Positions 7,106 through 15,500 of a DNA stretch of 32,100 nt are shown here, piece after piece. This stretch comes from JBBDWZ01 sp050732575 (GTDB lineage Bacteria; Gemmatimonadota; Gemmatimonadetes; Longimicrobiales; RSA9): contig JBOHRF010000026.1 in the NCBI GenBank assembly GCA_050732575.1, positions 1 through 32,100 of the forward strand. The letters are read 5' to 3'. Numbering within the stretch: position 1 is the first letter of the stretch; every line of letters starts with the position of its first letter. The notes under the pieces are model-generated. The model was not told where the DNA came from and did no database searches. It saw nothing but the letters and a program-made list of their open reading frames with translations. The position numbers and the translations under genes are program-made.

Positions 7106-8275
7106 TTACTCTTTCAACTTAACGGTTGCAAGCTCTACAAAGGGAACGCCTGATTCATCTAGCCAGGTTCTCCACATCATTCCTAGACCTGCAAAGCCTC
7201 CCCATGCGAGGGGGAGTCGCTCCCGGTAGATCAGTTTTCCAGTGGCCGGTTCAACGATCTCAACGATAGTATCCAGATAGCGTGCGCCCGGGCGAAGCTC
7301 TCTATTGCCCATTACATCTCGCTTATCGCTAAGCGCACTCCTCCAATTCTCGGCCGGCACCGAGATCAGGACCCAGAGCCGGCCTTGCGTATCGGTGCTC
7401 AAATCGACGAGTGTAGCAGCCGGCGGGACCTCGGTCGATCGCACTGGTTGAGCCTCTGTCCACGGCTCGAACCAGTTGCGGCGGCCTATCAACGCACGCT
7501 CCTGGACACCACTCACGTTCCACAATTCGAGACGGTACTCATTCAATGGCGCTGACCAAAACCTACGTGAATCAGCCGGCCGCATTCTGCGTAGCATGAA
7601 TAACTCTAAGTCCGCCCGAAACGCGGGCTCGTCGAATCCGAAAGACTTCTGCCAGGTACCGTCCGAGCCGAACTTGTGATATGGATACCCTGCGGTTGCC
7701 GCGCCCGAGAGAGGGCCACTTAGAATCGTCTCACCTTCACCGAGAACAATTACGGAGTAGCCCCTCGTCGCCAGAGGTGTAGTTGCGACCACCTGCCGGG
7801 TTCGGCTATCAAATACGACTTTTCGCCCAAGGACCTGGTCGAACGCGTGCAACCGCCCGCTTCCGTCGACAAAGATCGAATTAATGCGGCGAAATTCACC
7901 GGGCCCTCCGCCGCGACGGCCCAATCGCCGCAGAACTTTGCCATCGGAGCTGAACTCATAGACTCGGGTCATGTCACCCGCAAAGAGTGCAAACACGCTT
8001 CCGTCGGGCGCCAGTCGAACGTTCCTAGCGCGGCCAGGCACACCAAAGTCACTGGAGTCGTCAACAAGCAGCGTACGCCGGCCGAACTCGAGTTTACAAC
8101 GCGAACAACTTGGCCGATCTCCGATTGTCATGGCGCGTTGGGGGACTCTGGCTTGTGCCGCAGCTTCATCTCCCATACCGCCGACCAGTACGGCTATCAC
8201 AAGCCCCAAGAATAAGGAGCGGGTCGGGACCGGCCGCTCCTTACTCGCTCGACCAACGATGCGATCACATTCCAT
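7106..8275 (-). CDS. exported 6-bladed beta-propeller protein
   Basis: The 389-aa product has a signal peptide (SLFLGLVIAVLVGGMGDEAAAQA) after a rather long basic N-terminus and no lipobox, so it is probably free in the periplasm. A CxxC (CSRC) follows shortly after the cleavage region. The propeller shows the textbook 'LRRLGRRGGGPGEF' motif and blades such as 'GRLHAFDQVLGRKVVFDSRT' and 'DTQGRLWVLISVP'. The ATG overlaps the end of the upstream Cys-rich gene by 11 bases, which implies translational coupling. A hairpin (AAGGAGCGG with CCGCTCCTT) lies inside the first 25 codons and may affect initiation. The CxxC near the N-terminus of a propeller is unusual and could pair with the Cys-rich neighbour; this is speculation. 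Confidence 0.78.
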   Translation of the reverse strand: MECDRIVGRASKERPVPTRSLFLGLVIAVLVGGMGDEAAAQARVPQRAMTIGDRPSCSRCKLEFGRRTLLVDDSSDFGVPGRARNVRLAPDGSVFALFAGDMTRVYEFSSDGKVLRRLGRRGGGPGEFRRINSIFVDGSGRLHAFDQVLGRKVVFDSRTRQVVATTPLATRGYSVIVLGEGETILSGPLSGAATAGYPYHKFGSDGTWQKSFGFDEPAFRADLELFMLRRMRPADSRRFWSAPLNEYRLELWNVSGVQERALIGRRNWFEPWTEAQPVRSTEVPPAATLVDLSTDTQGRLWVLISVPAENWRSALSDKRDVMGNRELRPGARYLDTIVEIVEPATGKLIYRERLPLAWGGFAGLGMMWRTWLDESGVPFVELATVKLKE

Positions 8276-8768
8276 TGCTGCCCGAAGCTAGCGGTATATG
8301 TGCAATCACGCGTAATCCGTCACAACTGAAAATCTGGAGTGCGTTTCGCTCGCGATTCAACTTTACATTCGACGCGTGCTTCCGAGCGATTTCGACGGGA
8401 TCGAGGTCGCCGGATCGGATGCCGATCCATGTATCACGAATCTTGTCAACAGCGAGCGCGTCGGGAGCATGGGCGGTGCAAGGCGGGCCGGTGTCATGAT
8501 TGCCGACACATCCACCTGGGAAACAATCGTCGTGCCATCCACCCTCCCTTTTGCGCGGGCCATTCGCGTTTGCCATGGCGATGTGATCCAACTCTGCACT
8601 CTCGCAGTAGTCGCAAATTCCACAGTCTTCATCGCCGCTAGCAGCTGCCGCGTAGGGGAAATCAGCGAGGGCAATCGACCAACTCTCCTCTACGGCCTGA
8701 GTATCCCTTGTTGTTGCCACTGCGACGCCTGCAACCAGCAACATTCCGCCAAGCGCTCTCGACCACAT
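8265..8768 (-). CDS. exported Cys-rich protein, unknown family
   Basis: An AGGAGG six bases before the ATG at 8768 makes the start secure. The 167-aa product has a signal peptide with a likely cleavage after TQA (residue 25). Seven cysteines sit at 49, 52, 55, 82, 87, 97 and 149. The first three form CxxCxxC, the next three lie in a Gly/Asp/His-rich loop (HDDCFPGGCVGNHDTGPPC), which could bind metal or form disulfides. The C-terminal half is ordinary alpha/beta sequence ending with 'LQIFSCDGLRVIAHIPL'. It leads operon B and overlaps the next propeller gene. I recognise no family. Its position beside propeller genes parallels the 76-aa Cys-rich peptide of operon A, though the two sequences do not align by eye. 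Confidence 0.72.
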   Translation of the reverse strand: MWSRALGGMLLVAGVAVATTRDTQAVEESWSIALADFPYAAAASGDEDCGICDYCESAELDHIAMANANGPRKREGGWHDDCFPGGCVGNHDTGPPCTAHAPDALAVDKIRDTWIGIRSGDLDPVEIARKHASNVKLNRERNALQIFSCDGLRVIAHIPLASGSNGM

Positions 8769-8861
8769 ATTGGCCTCCTGAGAAGGTTAAGGTTCGTAAT
8801 GGACGCAAGTTTGGCGAGGTCCCAGATGCTGTTGAAATTCAGTGACGGCCTTTTCACACCC

Positions 8862-9205
8862 TCACGCTGCTTTGCCCGTGCGATCGTGAGTTGAGGCATT
8901 GAGCTGCGCATCGTGCTTCTGCAGGGCGTTCACCAAGGTCTGCAACTCACGATAGCCTCGGAGTCGACGGAAGCCACGTTCCGCTTCCAGCACTCCCGCC
9001 GCGCACCAGCGCAAGATCATGGTGCCGTTGCGCCAGCATTTCACTCGGCCGGAGATCGCGCGCACCACGGTGAACAGATTCTCGATCAGGTTCGTGGATG
9101 CGTGCGTGCGCTCCAGCGCCATACCACCTACACCCAGGCGTTGAGCGTAAGCAGTTCGTCCAGGCCCTCGCGCAACGATACCGCCTGTCTACCGCTGCCA
9201 TCGAT
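8862..9205 (-). pseudogene. IS256-family transposase, C-terminal remnant, frameshifted
   Basis: The minus strand encodes 'AVSLREGLDELLTLNAW', then a frameshift and stop, then 'ASTNLIENLFTVVRAISGR', 'VKCWRNGTMILRW' and 'AERGFRRLRGYREL'. These are the conserved C-terminal blocks of IS256-type transposases (SLREGLEE..L, STNxIEN, RVxRWRxGxMxLRW, FRRLxGYREL). The first ~200 residues with most DDE positions are missing. The end of the element probably lies within 8810-8860, where the sequence after the stop resembles an IS terminus. It stands 90 bases upstream of operon B and could contribute promoter sequence to it; none was identified with confidence. Confidence 0.8.
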
Positions 9206-9258
9206 GTGCCGAGCTTAGACGATCCTGAGTTCTTGTGAAAGAGCAAAGGTCCCGCATT

Positions 9259-9714
9259 TCATGGCAGAGGTGCCGCATCGCGGCGCAACCATCCCTCTAG
9301 CAGTGTGACGATTTGGCCTGGCTCGGCGATTAGTCTGGAAAGGGGTTGCTGAGCGAGGTCGAACGCCGCTTTGCGCGCGGTACGTAGGTCGATGCCCAGA
9401 TTACGTGCACGTTCGCGTTCCGATCCAGGAGCGCGGGCCAGGTGGACGAGCTCGGTCAAGCGAAGGAGGTCGTGCAGCTCCACTCCTGGGCAGATCGCTT
9501 TCCAATGCCGCCGCAGGGTCTCCTCATCCCTTTCCGCGTGGACTGCCAATCTTTTCACAGTCCGCGTCGGGCGCTCCGATATGAGGACGTGACGCACTTC
9601 AGCCAGCAAGATACGCGAGCAGCCGTGCCGCATGAGGACGGCCAGAAAGGCGTGCTCGAGCGGGAGCGGGCCAGCCTCGCCGTCACTTTCCAGAAGGTCG
9701 AGTACGCACTTCAC
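9259..9714 (-). CDS. helix-turn-helix (AraC-like) regulator, start uncertain
   Basis: The 151 residues counted from the GTG at 9714 include 'VKRLAVHAERDEETLRRHW', which resembles the first HTH of AraC-type activators (la..ag.s.rtLrR.f), and a second helical part 'RERARNLGIDLRTARKAAF'. The same frame stays open upstream, reading 'ESYARLYERLRKLVAQIGQ', but meets no good start codon. An AGGAG followed by GTG at 9856 opens a different frame that would join this one after a one-base shift near 9830. So the real gene probably began at 9856 and is either frameshifted or affected by a base error. It would bind DNA in the cytoplasm; its targets are unknown. It lies beside an IS remnant. Confidence 0.55.
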   Translation of the reverse strand: MKCVLDLLESDGEAGPLPLEHAFLAVLMRHGCSRILLAEVRHVLISERPTRTVKRLAVHAERDEETLRRHWKAICPGVELHDLLRLTELVHLARAPGSERERARNLGIDLRTARKAAFDLAQQPLSRLIAEPGQIVTLLEGWLRRDAAPLP

Positions 9715-9874
9715 GAACTCCGTATCGGTCAGACCCTGACCGATTTGGGCGACCAGTTTGCGCAGGCGCTCGTAGAGCCGAGCATACGATTCGCCGTCGG
9801 CCTGACCAGGGCGATCGGGAGAATTGGGGTTGATGAGGCACCTCGTGTCGCTTCACGCGTTCGCGGTCTCCTGC

Positions 9875-9899
9875 GGTGCGGTGCGGTGCGGTACGGTGC
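9875..9899. repeat. 5-bp tandem repeat, five units (GGTGC)
   Basis: Five adjacent units read GGTGC, GGTGC, GGTGC, GGTAC, GGTGC. The run ends three bases from an AGGAG (9868-9872, minus strand) that precedes the GTG at 9856. It therefore lies in the 5' leader of the regulator gene. Pentanucleotide tracts of this type can change length by slippage and alter expression, though five units is short. Confidence 0.75.
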
Positions 9900-9903
9900 G
9901 CCA

Positions 9904-9932
9904 ATTTGTGAGAAGCTGCAAACTGCCGTCAA
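9904..9932 (-). promoter_or_regulatory. possible promoter of the HTH regulator
   Basis: On the minus strand TTGACG (9932-9927) is followed after 17 bases by ACAAAT (9909-9904). The -35 box fits well and the -10 box poorly. It lies about 50 bases ahead of the GTG at 9856. In the same gap, 9987-10010 holds a GGTCA/TGACC inverted repeat that could be an operator. Confidence 0.25.
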
Positions 9933-10038
9933 GCATTAACCGCTGTTAAGTCGCCCATAGTTGTTTGTATACAGAAACATAGGTCACGATGACCCATGCC
10001 GAACAATGAGCCGCATATTATTCGCGCGCGCGAAGCAG

Positions 10039-10152
10039 CAGTCATGCCAGCCCTGGCGATTTCAGCCCAACGGCTCCGCAAGGCACGCAAGAACCGAAAC
10101 CATGCGGATCGCCGAACGTGTTGCCGGCAAGCCTCCGTGAAAGCGGGCCTCT
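10039..10152 (+). repeat. dispersed repeat, copy 1
   Basis: The stretch starting CAGTCATGCCAGCCC and containing TTCAGCCCAACGGCTCCGCA is nearly repeated at 27328-27430 in the same orientation. After the well-conserved first ~45 bases the two copies need a small gap, then match again through GCCGAA...AAGCCTC...GCGGGC. It is not clearly coding. It lies in the 9857-10301 gap, between the HTH regulator and the end of pbpC; the rest of that gap holds nothing else I recognise. Confidence 0.7.
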
Positions 10153-10301
10153 GAAACTGACAACTGCGTGGCCCTCTATAACGTTGATCCTTCGAATCTC
10201 CACGACGACCTGAGAGGACGATAGCGAGCCAAGTACGAGCCGCAGCGAGGCCAGTCGCATCATAAGATCAGGGGTCTCTGAGACCTCTGTGTGAAATACT
10301 C

Positions 10302-12566
10302 TTACTCGACCACGATCCTCACCGAATCACGCGCGCCCGAAGGCCAGACGGCACGAATCACATGTGTGCCTTTCTCGATCTGCCAGCGCGTGCCGTTGAT
10401 GGCATGACCGTCCACCGACCAGCACACACGCGCGGCATCACCGCCGGCCAACAGCGCGATGGTCGCGAAGCGCGGATCGACATCCACCGGCTGCTCGAAG
10501 TGGTCGCCATCGAGCGGCGATATGATGCGCGGCGCGGACGTGACCGTGTCCGTGACTGTATTCGCGGCCAGAGTTACGGGAGCCCGTGCGGTCGTGCTGG
10601 CCACCCATTCTCCGTACTCGGGCGGCAGCACCATTTTGCCACTGGTCTGCCAGGTATCGAACAATCCGGGCTCGGTGCCGGGCACGAACCACTCGACTAT
10701 GGACGGACATGTCGGTGTTGCCCGCATGCCGGAAAGAATGCAGACGGGCGCGGCCAGCAGTCCCGCCTGCTCCGGATGCACGAGCCGACCCGGTGAGTAG
10801 CGCTGCGCGGTCTGCAATACAGAGCGATACAACAGCGGGCCCGCGCCACTGATGCCGCTGACCCCCTGCATGGGCCGGCCGCTGAAGTTGCCCACCCAGA
10901 CGGCAACCGTGAAGTTGGCCGTGGTCGCCACTGCCCAGTTGTCGGTGAAGTGGCGGCTGGTTCCGGTCTTAGTTGCCGTGCGGAACGGAAAGTCGAGCGG
11001 CGTTTCAACTCCGAAGCCTGGAATGCGCGCGATCGGATCGGCCAGAATATCGAGCACGAGCGCCGCTGACGTTGCCGACAGAAACCGTCGTTCTTCCTCT
11101 CTTACTCTCTTACTCTCTTCCGGCATGCCTGCCGGCCGCCACACACCGCCGTTGGCCAATCCACGGTATGCATTGGCCAGCTCGAGCAACGTGACGTCAC
11201 CGTTGCCCAGGGCCAGGCCCAGGCCGTAGTGCTCGGCACTCTGTTGGAGCGATGCAAAGCCGGCATCGTGCAGCGTGCGCAGCAGCGCACCGGCACTCAA
11301 ACGTTCGGCGAGCTCGACCGCGGGCACATTGTACGAGCTGGCCAGTGCTTCGCGCGCGCGCACCGGTCCGCGGAAGCGCCGATCGTAGTTCTGGGGCTGA
11401 TACGGGCCCGTGGTTGTGGCATACGTGCGTGGCACATCGGGCAGCACGGATGCGGCCGTAAAGCCGCGCTCGAAGGCCAGGCCGTAGAGAAACGGCTTGA
11501 GCGTCGAGCCCGGTTGCCGGGGCGAAACCACCATGTCGACCTGACCTGCAGTGTCGGCAAAGAAGTCCGGCGAACCCACCCAGGCCAACACATCGCCCGA
11601 AGCATTGTCGAGCACGACCACCGCAGCATGGCGCACGGTGCGCTCGCGCAGCGTAGCGACGGTATGCCGTACTTCCGCTTCCAGCGCGGTCTGCAGCTCG
11701 AGATCGAGCGTGGTGCGCACGGCACGCGTTGCGGAAGGCTCGAGCCGCCGCAGCACGCGCGTGGTGAAATGCGGCGCCAGGAATCGAGCGCTGGCGGCTG
11801 GCGGTTGCACGGGCTCGGCCGCGGCGCGTTCCACATCCGATTCCGTGATGTAACCCAGGCGCTGCATGCGTGAGAGCACGAGCGCGCGGCGTGCGCGCGC
11901 GCGTTGTGGCGCTGCCACCGGGTTGTCACGGGCAGGAGCGCCGGCCAGACCGGCCAGCAGCGCTGCCTGGCCGATGCTCAACTCGGTAGCCGTTGCCTCG
12001 AAATAGCGCGCGGCTGCCGCGGCCACACCCACAGTCCCCTCGCCCAACGGCACGCGGTTCAGGTAGCGTTCCAGGATCTCGTTCTTGTCCAGGTGCGCAT
12101 CGAGACGCAGCGCCCAGAGTATCTGCGACAGCTTGCCGGTCAAGGTGCGCCGGGTGCCGCGCAGCAGGCGCGCGGTCTGCATGGTGAGCGTCGATGCACC
12201 CGACACGATGCGCCGCTGCGTGATGGCATCGCGCGCGGCTCGGGCTAACGCGCGTGCATCGACACCGTGGTGCTGGTAGAAGCGCCGGTCCTCGGCGGCC
12301 ACGAACGCCCGTATCACATCGGCATCGATCTGCTGGATACTGACCCAGCCGCCACGCTCACCCGCGGGTGAACGCGTTGTGCGCAGCGGCAAACCGTTGC
12401 GATCGAGCAACGTGACGCTGGACACCGGTTGCGGCCGCGCCAGTGCGTCCGGCAGTGGCCACGCAATCCAGACGGCGAGCGCACACAGACCGATGGCCGC
12501 GGCCATGACTGAGCCGCGCACGACGCGCCGTCGTGCAAGGGCGCGCAGGACTGCCGCGACCCTCAT
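10302..12566 (-). CDS. pbpC: penicillin-binding protein 1C (peptidoglycan glycosyltransferase/transpeptidase)
   Basis: This 754-aa bifunctional class A PBP polymerises lipid II and may crosslink peptidoglycan in the periplasm. Order: transmembrane helix ~20-38; GT51 domain with 'EDRRFYQHHG' (catalytic Glu92) and 'SGASTLTMQTARLL'; transpeptidase with S354-T-L-K357, 'SSYN' (SxN) and K533-T-G; then a C-terminal beta domain of the PBP1C type (PF06832, about 670-754). All catalytic residues are present. The ATG at 12566 overlaps the TGA of the macroglobulin gene (ATGA), so the pair is translationally coupled, as in E. coli yfhM/pbpC and many other bacteria. In that pairing the PBP is thought to repair the wall when the macroglobulin has trapped a protease. 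A diverged copy of its 3' end lies at 539-627. Intact. Confidence 0.93.
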   Translation of the reverse strand: MRVAAVLRALARRRVVRGSVMAAAIGLCALAVWIAWPLPDALARPQPVSSVTLLDRNGLPLRTTRSPAGERGGWVSIQQIDADVIRAFVAAEDRRFYQHHGVDARALARAARDAITQRRIVSGASTLTMQTARLLRGTRRTLTGKLSQILWALRLDAHLDKNEILERYLNRVPLGEGTVGVAAAAARYFEATATELSIGQAALLAGLAGAPARDNPVAAPQRARARRALVLSRMQRLGYITESDVERAAAEPVQPPAASARFLAPHFTTRVLRRLEPSATRAVRTTLDLELQTALEAEVRHTVATLRERTVRHAAVVVLDNASGDVLAWVGSPDFFADTAGQVDMVVSPRQPGSTLKPFLYGLAFERGFTAASVLPDVPRTYATTTGPYQPQNYDRRFRGPVRAREALASSYNVPAVELAERLSAGALLRTLHDAGFASLQQSAEHYGLGLALGNGDVTLLELANAYRGLANGGVWRPAGMPEESKRVREEERRFLSATSAALVLDILADPIARIPGFGVETPLDFPFRTATKTGTSRHFTDNWAVATTANFTVAVWVGNFSGRPMQGVSGISGAGPLLYRSVLQTAQRYSPGRLVHPEQAGLLAAPVCILSGMRATPTCPSIVEWFVPGTEPGLFDTWQTSGKMVLPPEYGEWVASTTARAPVTLAANTVTDTVTSAPRIISPLDGDHFEQPVDVDPRFATIALLAGGDAARVCWSVDGHAINGTRWQIEKGTHVIRAVWPSGARDSVRIVVE

Positions 12567-15500
12567 CGCACACCTGAGGTCACCGTGAATACGCCGCCGC
12601 CGGTGCGGCCGTTTACGGCTGGGTTGTACATCTCTTCGGCATGCGCGGGCGGCATGATGAACGTGCCGGCCGTAGTGGCGCGGGCCAGGTAGGTAGCGGT
12701 GTATGTACCGGGCAAGAGCACGGTCGCCACGTAGACCACGCGATCGTCGCGCAGCTCCTTGTGGTCGAATGCGCTCCATACTCCCGAGTCCCAGCTGCCG
12801 AAGTACCAATCGTACTGGTCGGATTGCTGCTCCGGCTCAGCATCGCGTACCTGTGCGAAGGCCGCGCCGAAAGGCGCAACAGTGCGCAGGCTCAGATCAA
12901 CGGCTTCCAGACCGGCGGGTAGCGGATCATCGACCACCACGAAATGGCGCTCGGCTGGCACCGTGATGCGAATCCGGACGCGCACCAGCTCACCCGCGGC
13001 AATACTCACCGTGGGGCGACGTGTGTCGGTGCGCTCGTACCAGCGCTCGACTGCGATACCGTGATCGACCGGATTGACCGGTCGCGCACGCGGCACCTCG
13101 CGCACGGTCAGGTTATAGAAGACAGGCGTGGTCGCATTGAGCGCGGATAGACGCACTCTGACGCGCTGGCCATTGACCAGTCCGGTCAGTGCGATGCTCG
13201 TGTCGCGCGGTTCGCCTGTACGGAGATCGCGCGTCAGCAATGTCCGTCCGCCCACGCGCACCTGCACCACGGGCTGCTCCAGCTCGCGGCGCCGACTCTC
13301 GTAAGACAGCAGTGCCATCACGAGCGAGCCATAATCCTGTGTGTTCCAGATCCAGCGGCCTTCAGTCGCACGCTCTTGTTGTACCAGCGTTTCGACCAGC
13401 AAACCGATCTGGGGGTGATCGGGCTGGATAGCCAGCGTAGCCGCGAGTAACCGTGCAGCGGGCCGCACGTTCGATCGGAAGTAGTGATCCGTGGCGCCCG
13501 CGGGCAGCACGAGCGACCGTCCTTCCGAACGCACACCCCGCCATGCGGTGGCGAGCAGGCTGCGTGCAGGAGCCAGCGCGCCGCGCCGCGCCACCACTTC
13601 GGCCAGTTGCACACGGTCTTCCCAGCGCAGTTGCGCGGCCTGTCCCAGCAGCGTGTTCTCCATCGCCACGTCCGCACGGCCGATGCGGCTCAACAAATCG
13701 ACGGCCGCAACACGCTCGCTCTGGCTCATGCCCGGATGGTCGTACCAGCGGGCTGTGACGAAGCGCGGCCGCTCCGACTCTTGAAGGCTGCGCGCCAGAT
13801 ACTCGTGCACGCGGTTCAGCATTGTGCTGTCTACCGCAAATCCAGCCGCGCGCGCTTCCAGCAGAACGCGGGTCGCGTAGGCGGTGAGCCAGGGCGAGGT
13901 CCAATCGTAGGGGCCCCACAGACCGAATCCGCCGTCGGGCCGTTGGCGGCGCGTGATCGTGCGGATGGCCGTGCGAATGTCGGCCTCGGCATTGTTTCCG
14001 TTCAGGCCGGCCGCACCCAACTCGCGCTGCGCTCGGTAGAGCGCGATGATGGGAAGCGCCATACTCGATACCTGCTCGGTGCAATAATACGGATAAACGC
14101 GAAGCCCATTCCGCGCGCCGCGGAAGACACTCAGTGTGGAACTGCCAAAATTGATTTCCAGACGCGAGCGCGCGGCATCGATTTCCTGCTCGAGCACGAA
14201 CTCCGCAGTGGTGGTGTCACGCAATGCACCGGCAATGGTCTGCGCGAGCGGATGGAAACTCGGCTTGACGGGCACACGTACGGCCACGGCGTCCGCATCG
14301 CCGCCACCGCGAACACTGAACTGGAAGCGCGCACTGTCACCGGGCTGCGCCGTGAAGTCGAAGCGGACCTCACGTCCGGCTGCACCGTTCAGTGTTTCGT
14401 TTTTGCGATTCGGTCCGCGCAGCGCAATGCCGCGCGCCGTGGCCTCCACATCCACGCGCCGAGTGCCGCCCGCGCGCTGGTTGACCACCACACCCGCGGC
14501 AAAGCGATCGCCTTCCCGCACGAAGCGCGGCAGCGAGGGACGGGCCAGCAACGGGCGCGTGACCAGCAGTGATGATTTGCCCGAGCCGTAGCGGTCACCG
14601 GCGGTGACGGCCACTGCCATCACGCGGAACGTGGTGAGGTTGTCAGGCAGCTTTGCCGATGCCACTGCGTTCCCGTTCGCATCGGTAACCAGCGAGCCGA
14701 TGAAGAACGCCGTGGTCTGGAAACGGGAACGCATGATGCCGGAGATGTCTCCGCCACCACCACCGCCGCTCTCGCGTTGTCCCTTCTGTCCGGGAGGTAC
14801 CTGGGGTGCCACCGATGCCAGGTTGCTGGCCAGCCGTACGCCAAGTGGACGCGGCTGATAGATGAGGCTCAGCGGATCCGGTGTCTGGTAGCCCGTGAGT
14901 GCGAGCACGCCTTCATCCACACCCCACAATGTGACTTCCGCACGTTGACCCCGGCCCAAAGCATCGGTCACCGCAACACGCACACGCGCCGTGTCACCGG
15001 GTCGATACTCTTCCTGCAACGGTGCCACTTCCAGGTTCAGCTGTTTGACCGCGGGCAACACGCGCAGCTCAGCGTATCCCACGCGCAGCGCAGGACGGCC
15101 TGGATCATCGAGCGGCCCCGGCGCTGCACTGCGCCCGCGCACCAGCAGCACGGACACAAACGCATTCGGAGCGAGAGCCTCAGTGATGGGCACCTTCACA
15201 GTGGTCGCACCGGCCGTGATACGCATGCGGCGCGACTCGAGCACGCGCTCGCGCTCGATGGTGAGCCAGGCTTCCACGTTGGTGAAGGGCGAAGTGATCA
15301 AAACCGTCGCGGTATCGCCCACGCTGTAACGCTCGCGATCGGGAATGATATCGATGCGCAGCCTGGTTTCATCACGCCACGGCACCCAGTCCGGACCTTC
15401 CGCCCAGTTCCAGAGTGTGGTGCGCGCCAGCCGGCCTTCTGCATCGCGCGCCGTCAGCGCAATCTTGTAGCGGCCGCCGCGCGCCGGTGTGAAGCTGCAG

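Noticed and set aside
10039..10152. Integron attC site
   Set aside because: A GCCCAAC/GTTGGGC core is present on one side, but no matching inverted core or hairpin closes the site, and no integrase was seen.
13484..14572. Long plus-strand open frames opposite the macroglobulin gene (also 14777-15901 and 15923-16918)
   Set aside because: They mirror the GC-rich codon pattern of the real gene on the other strand and have the Arg/His/Ala-rich make-up of shadow frames.
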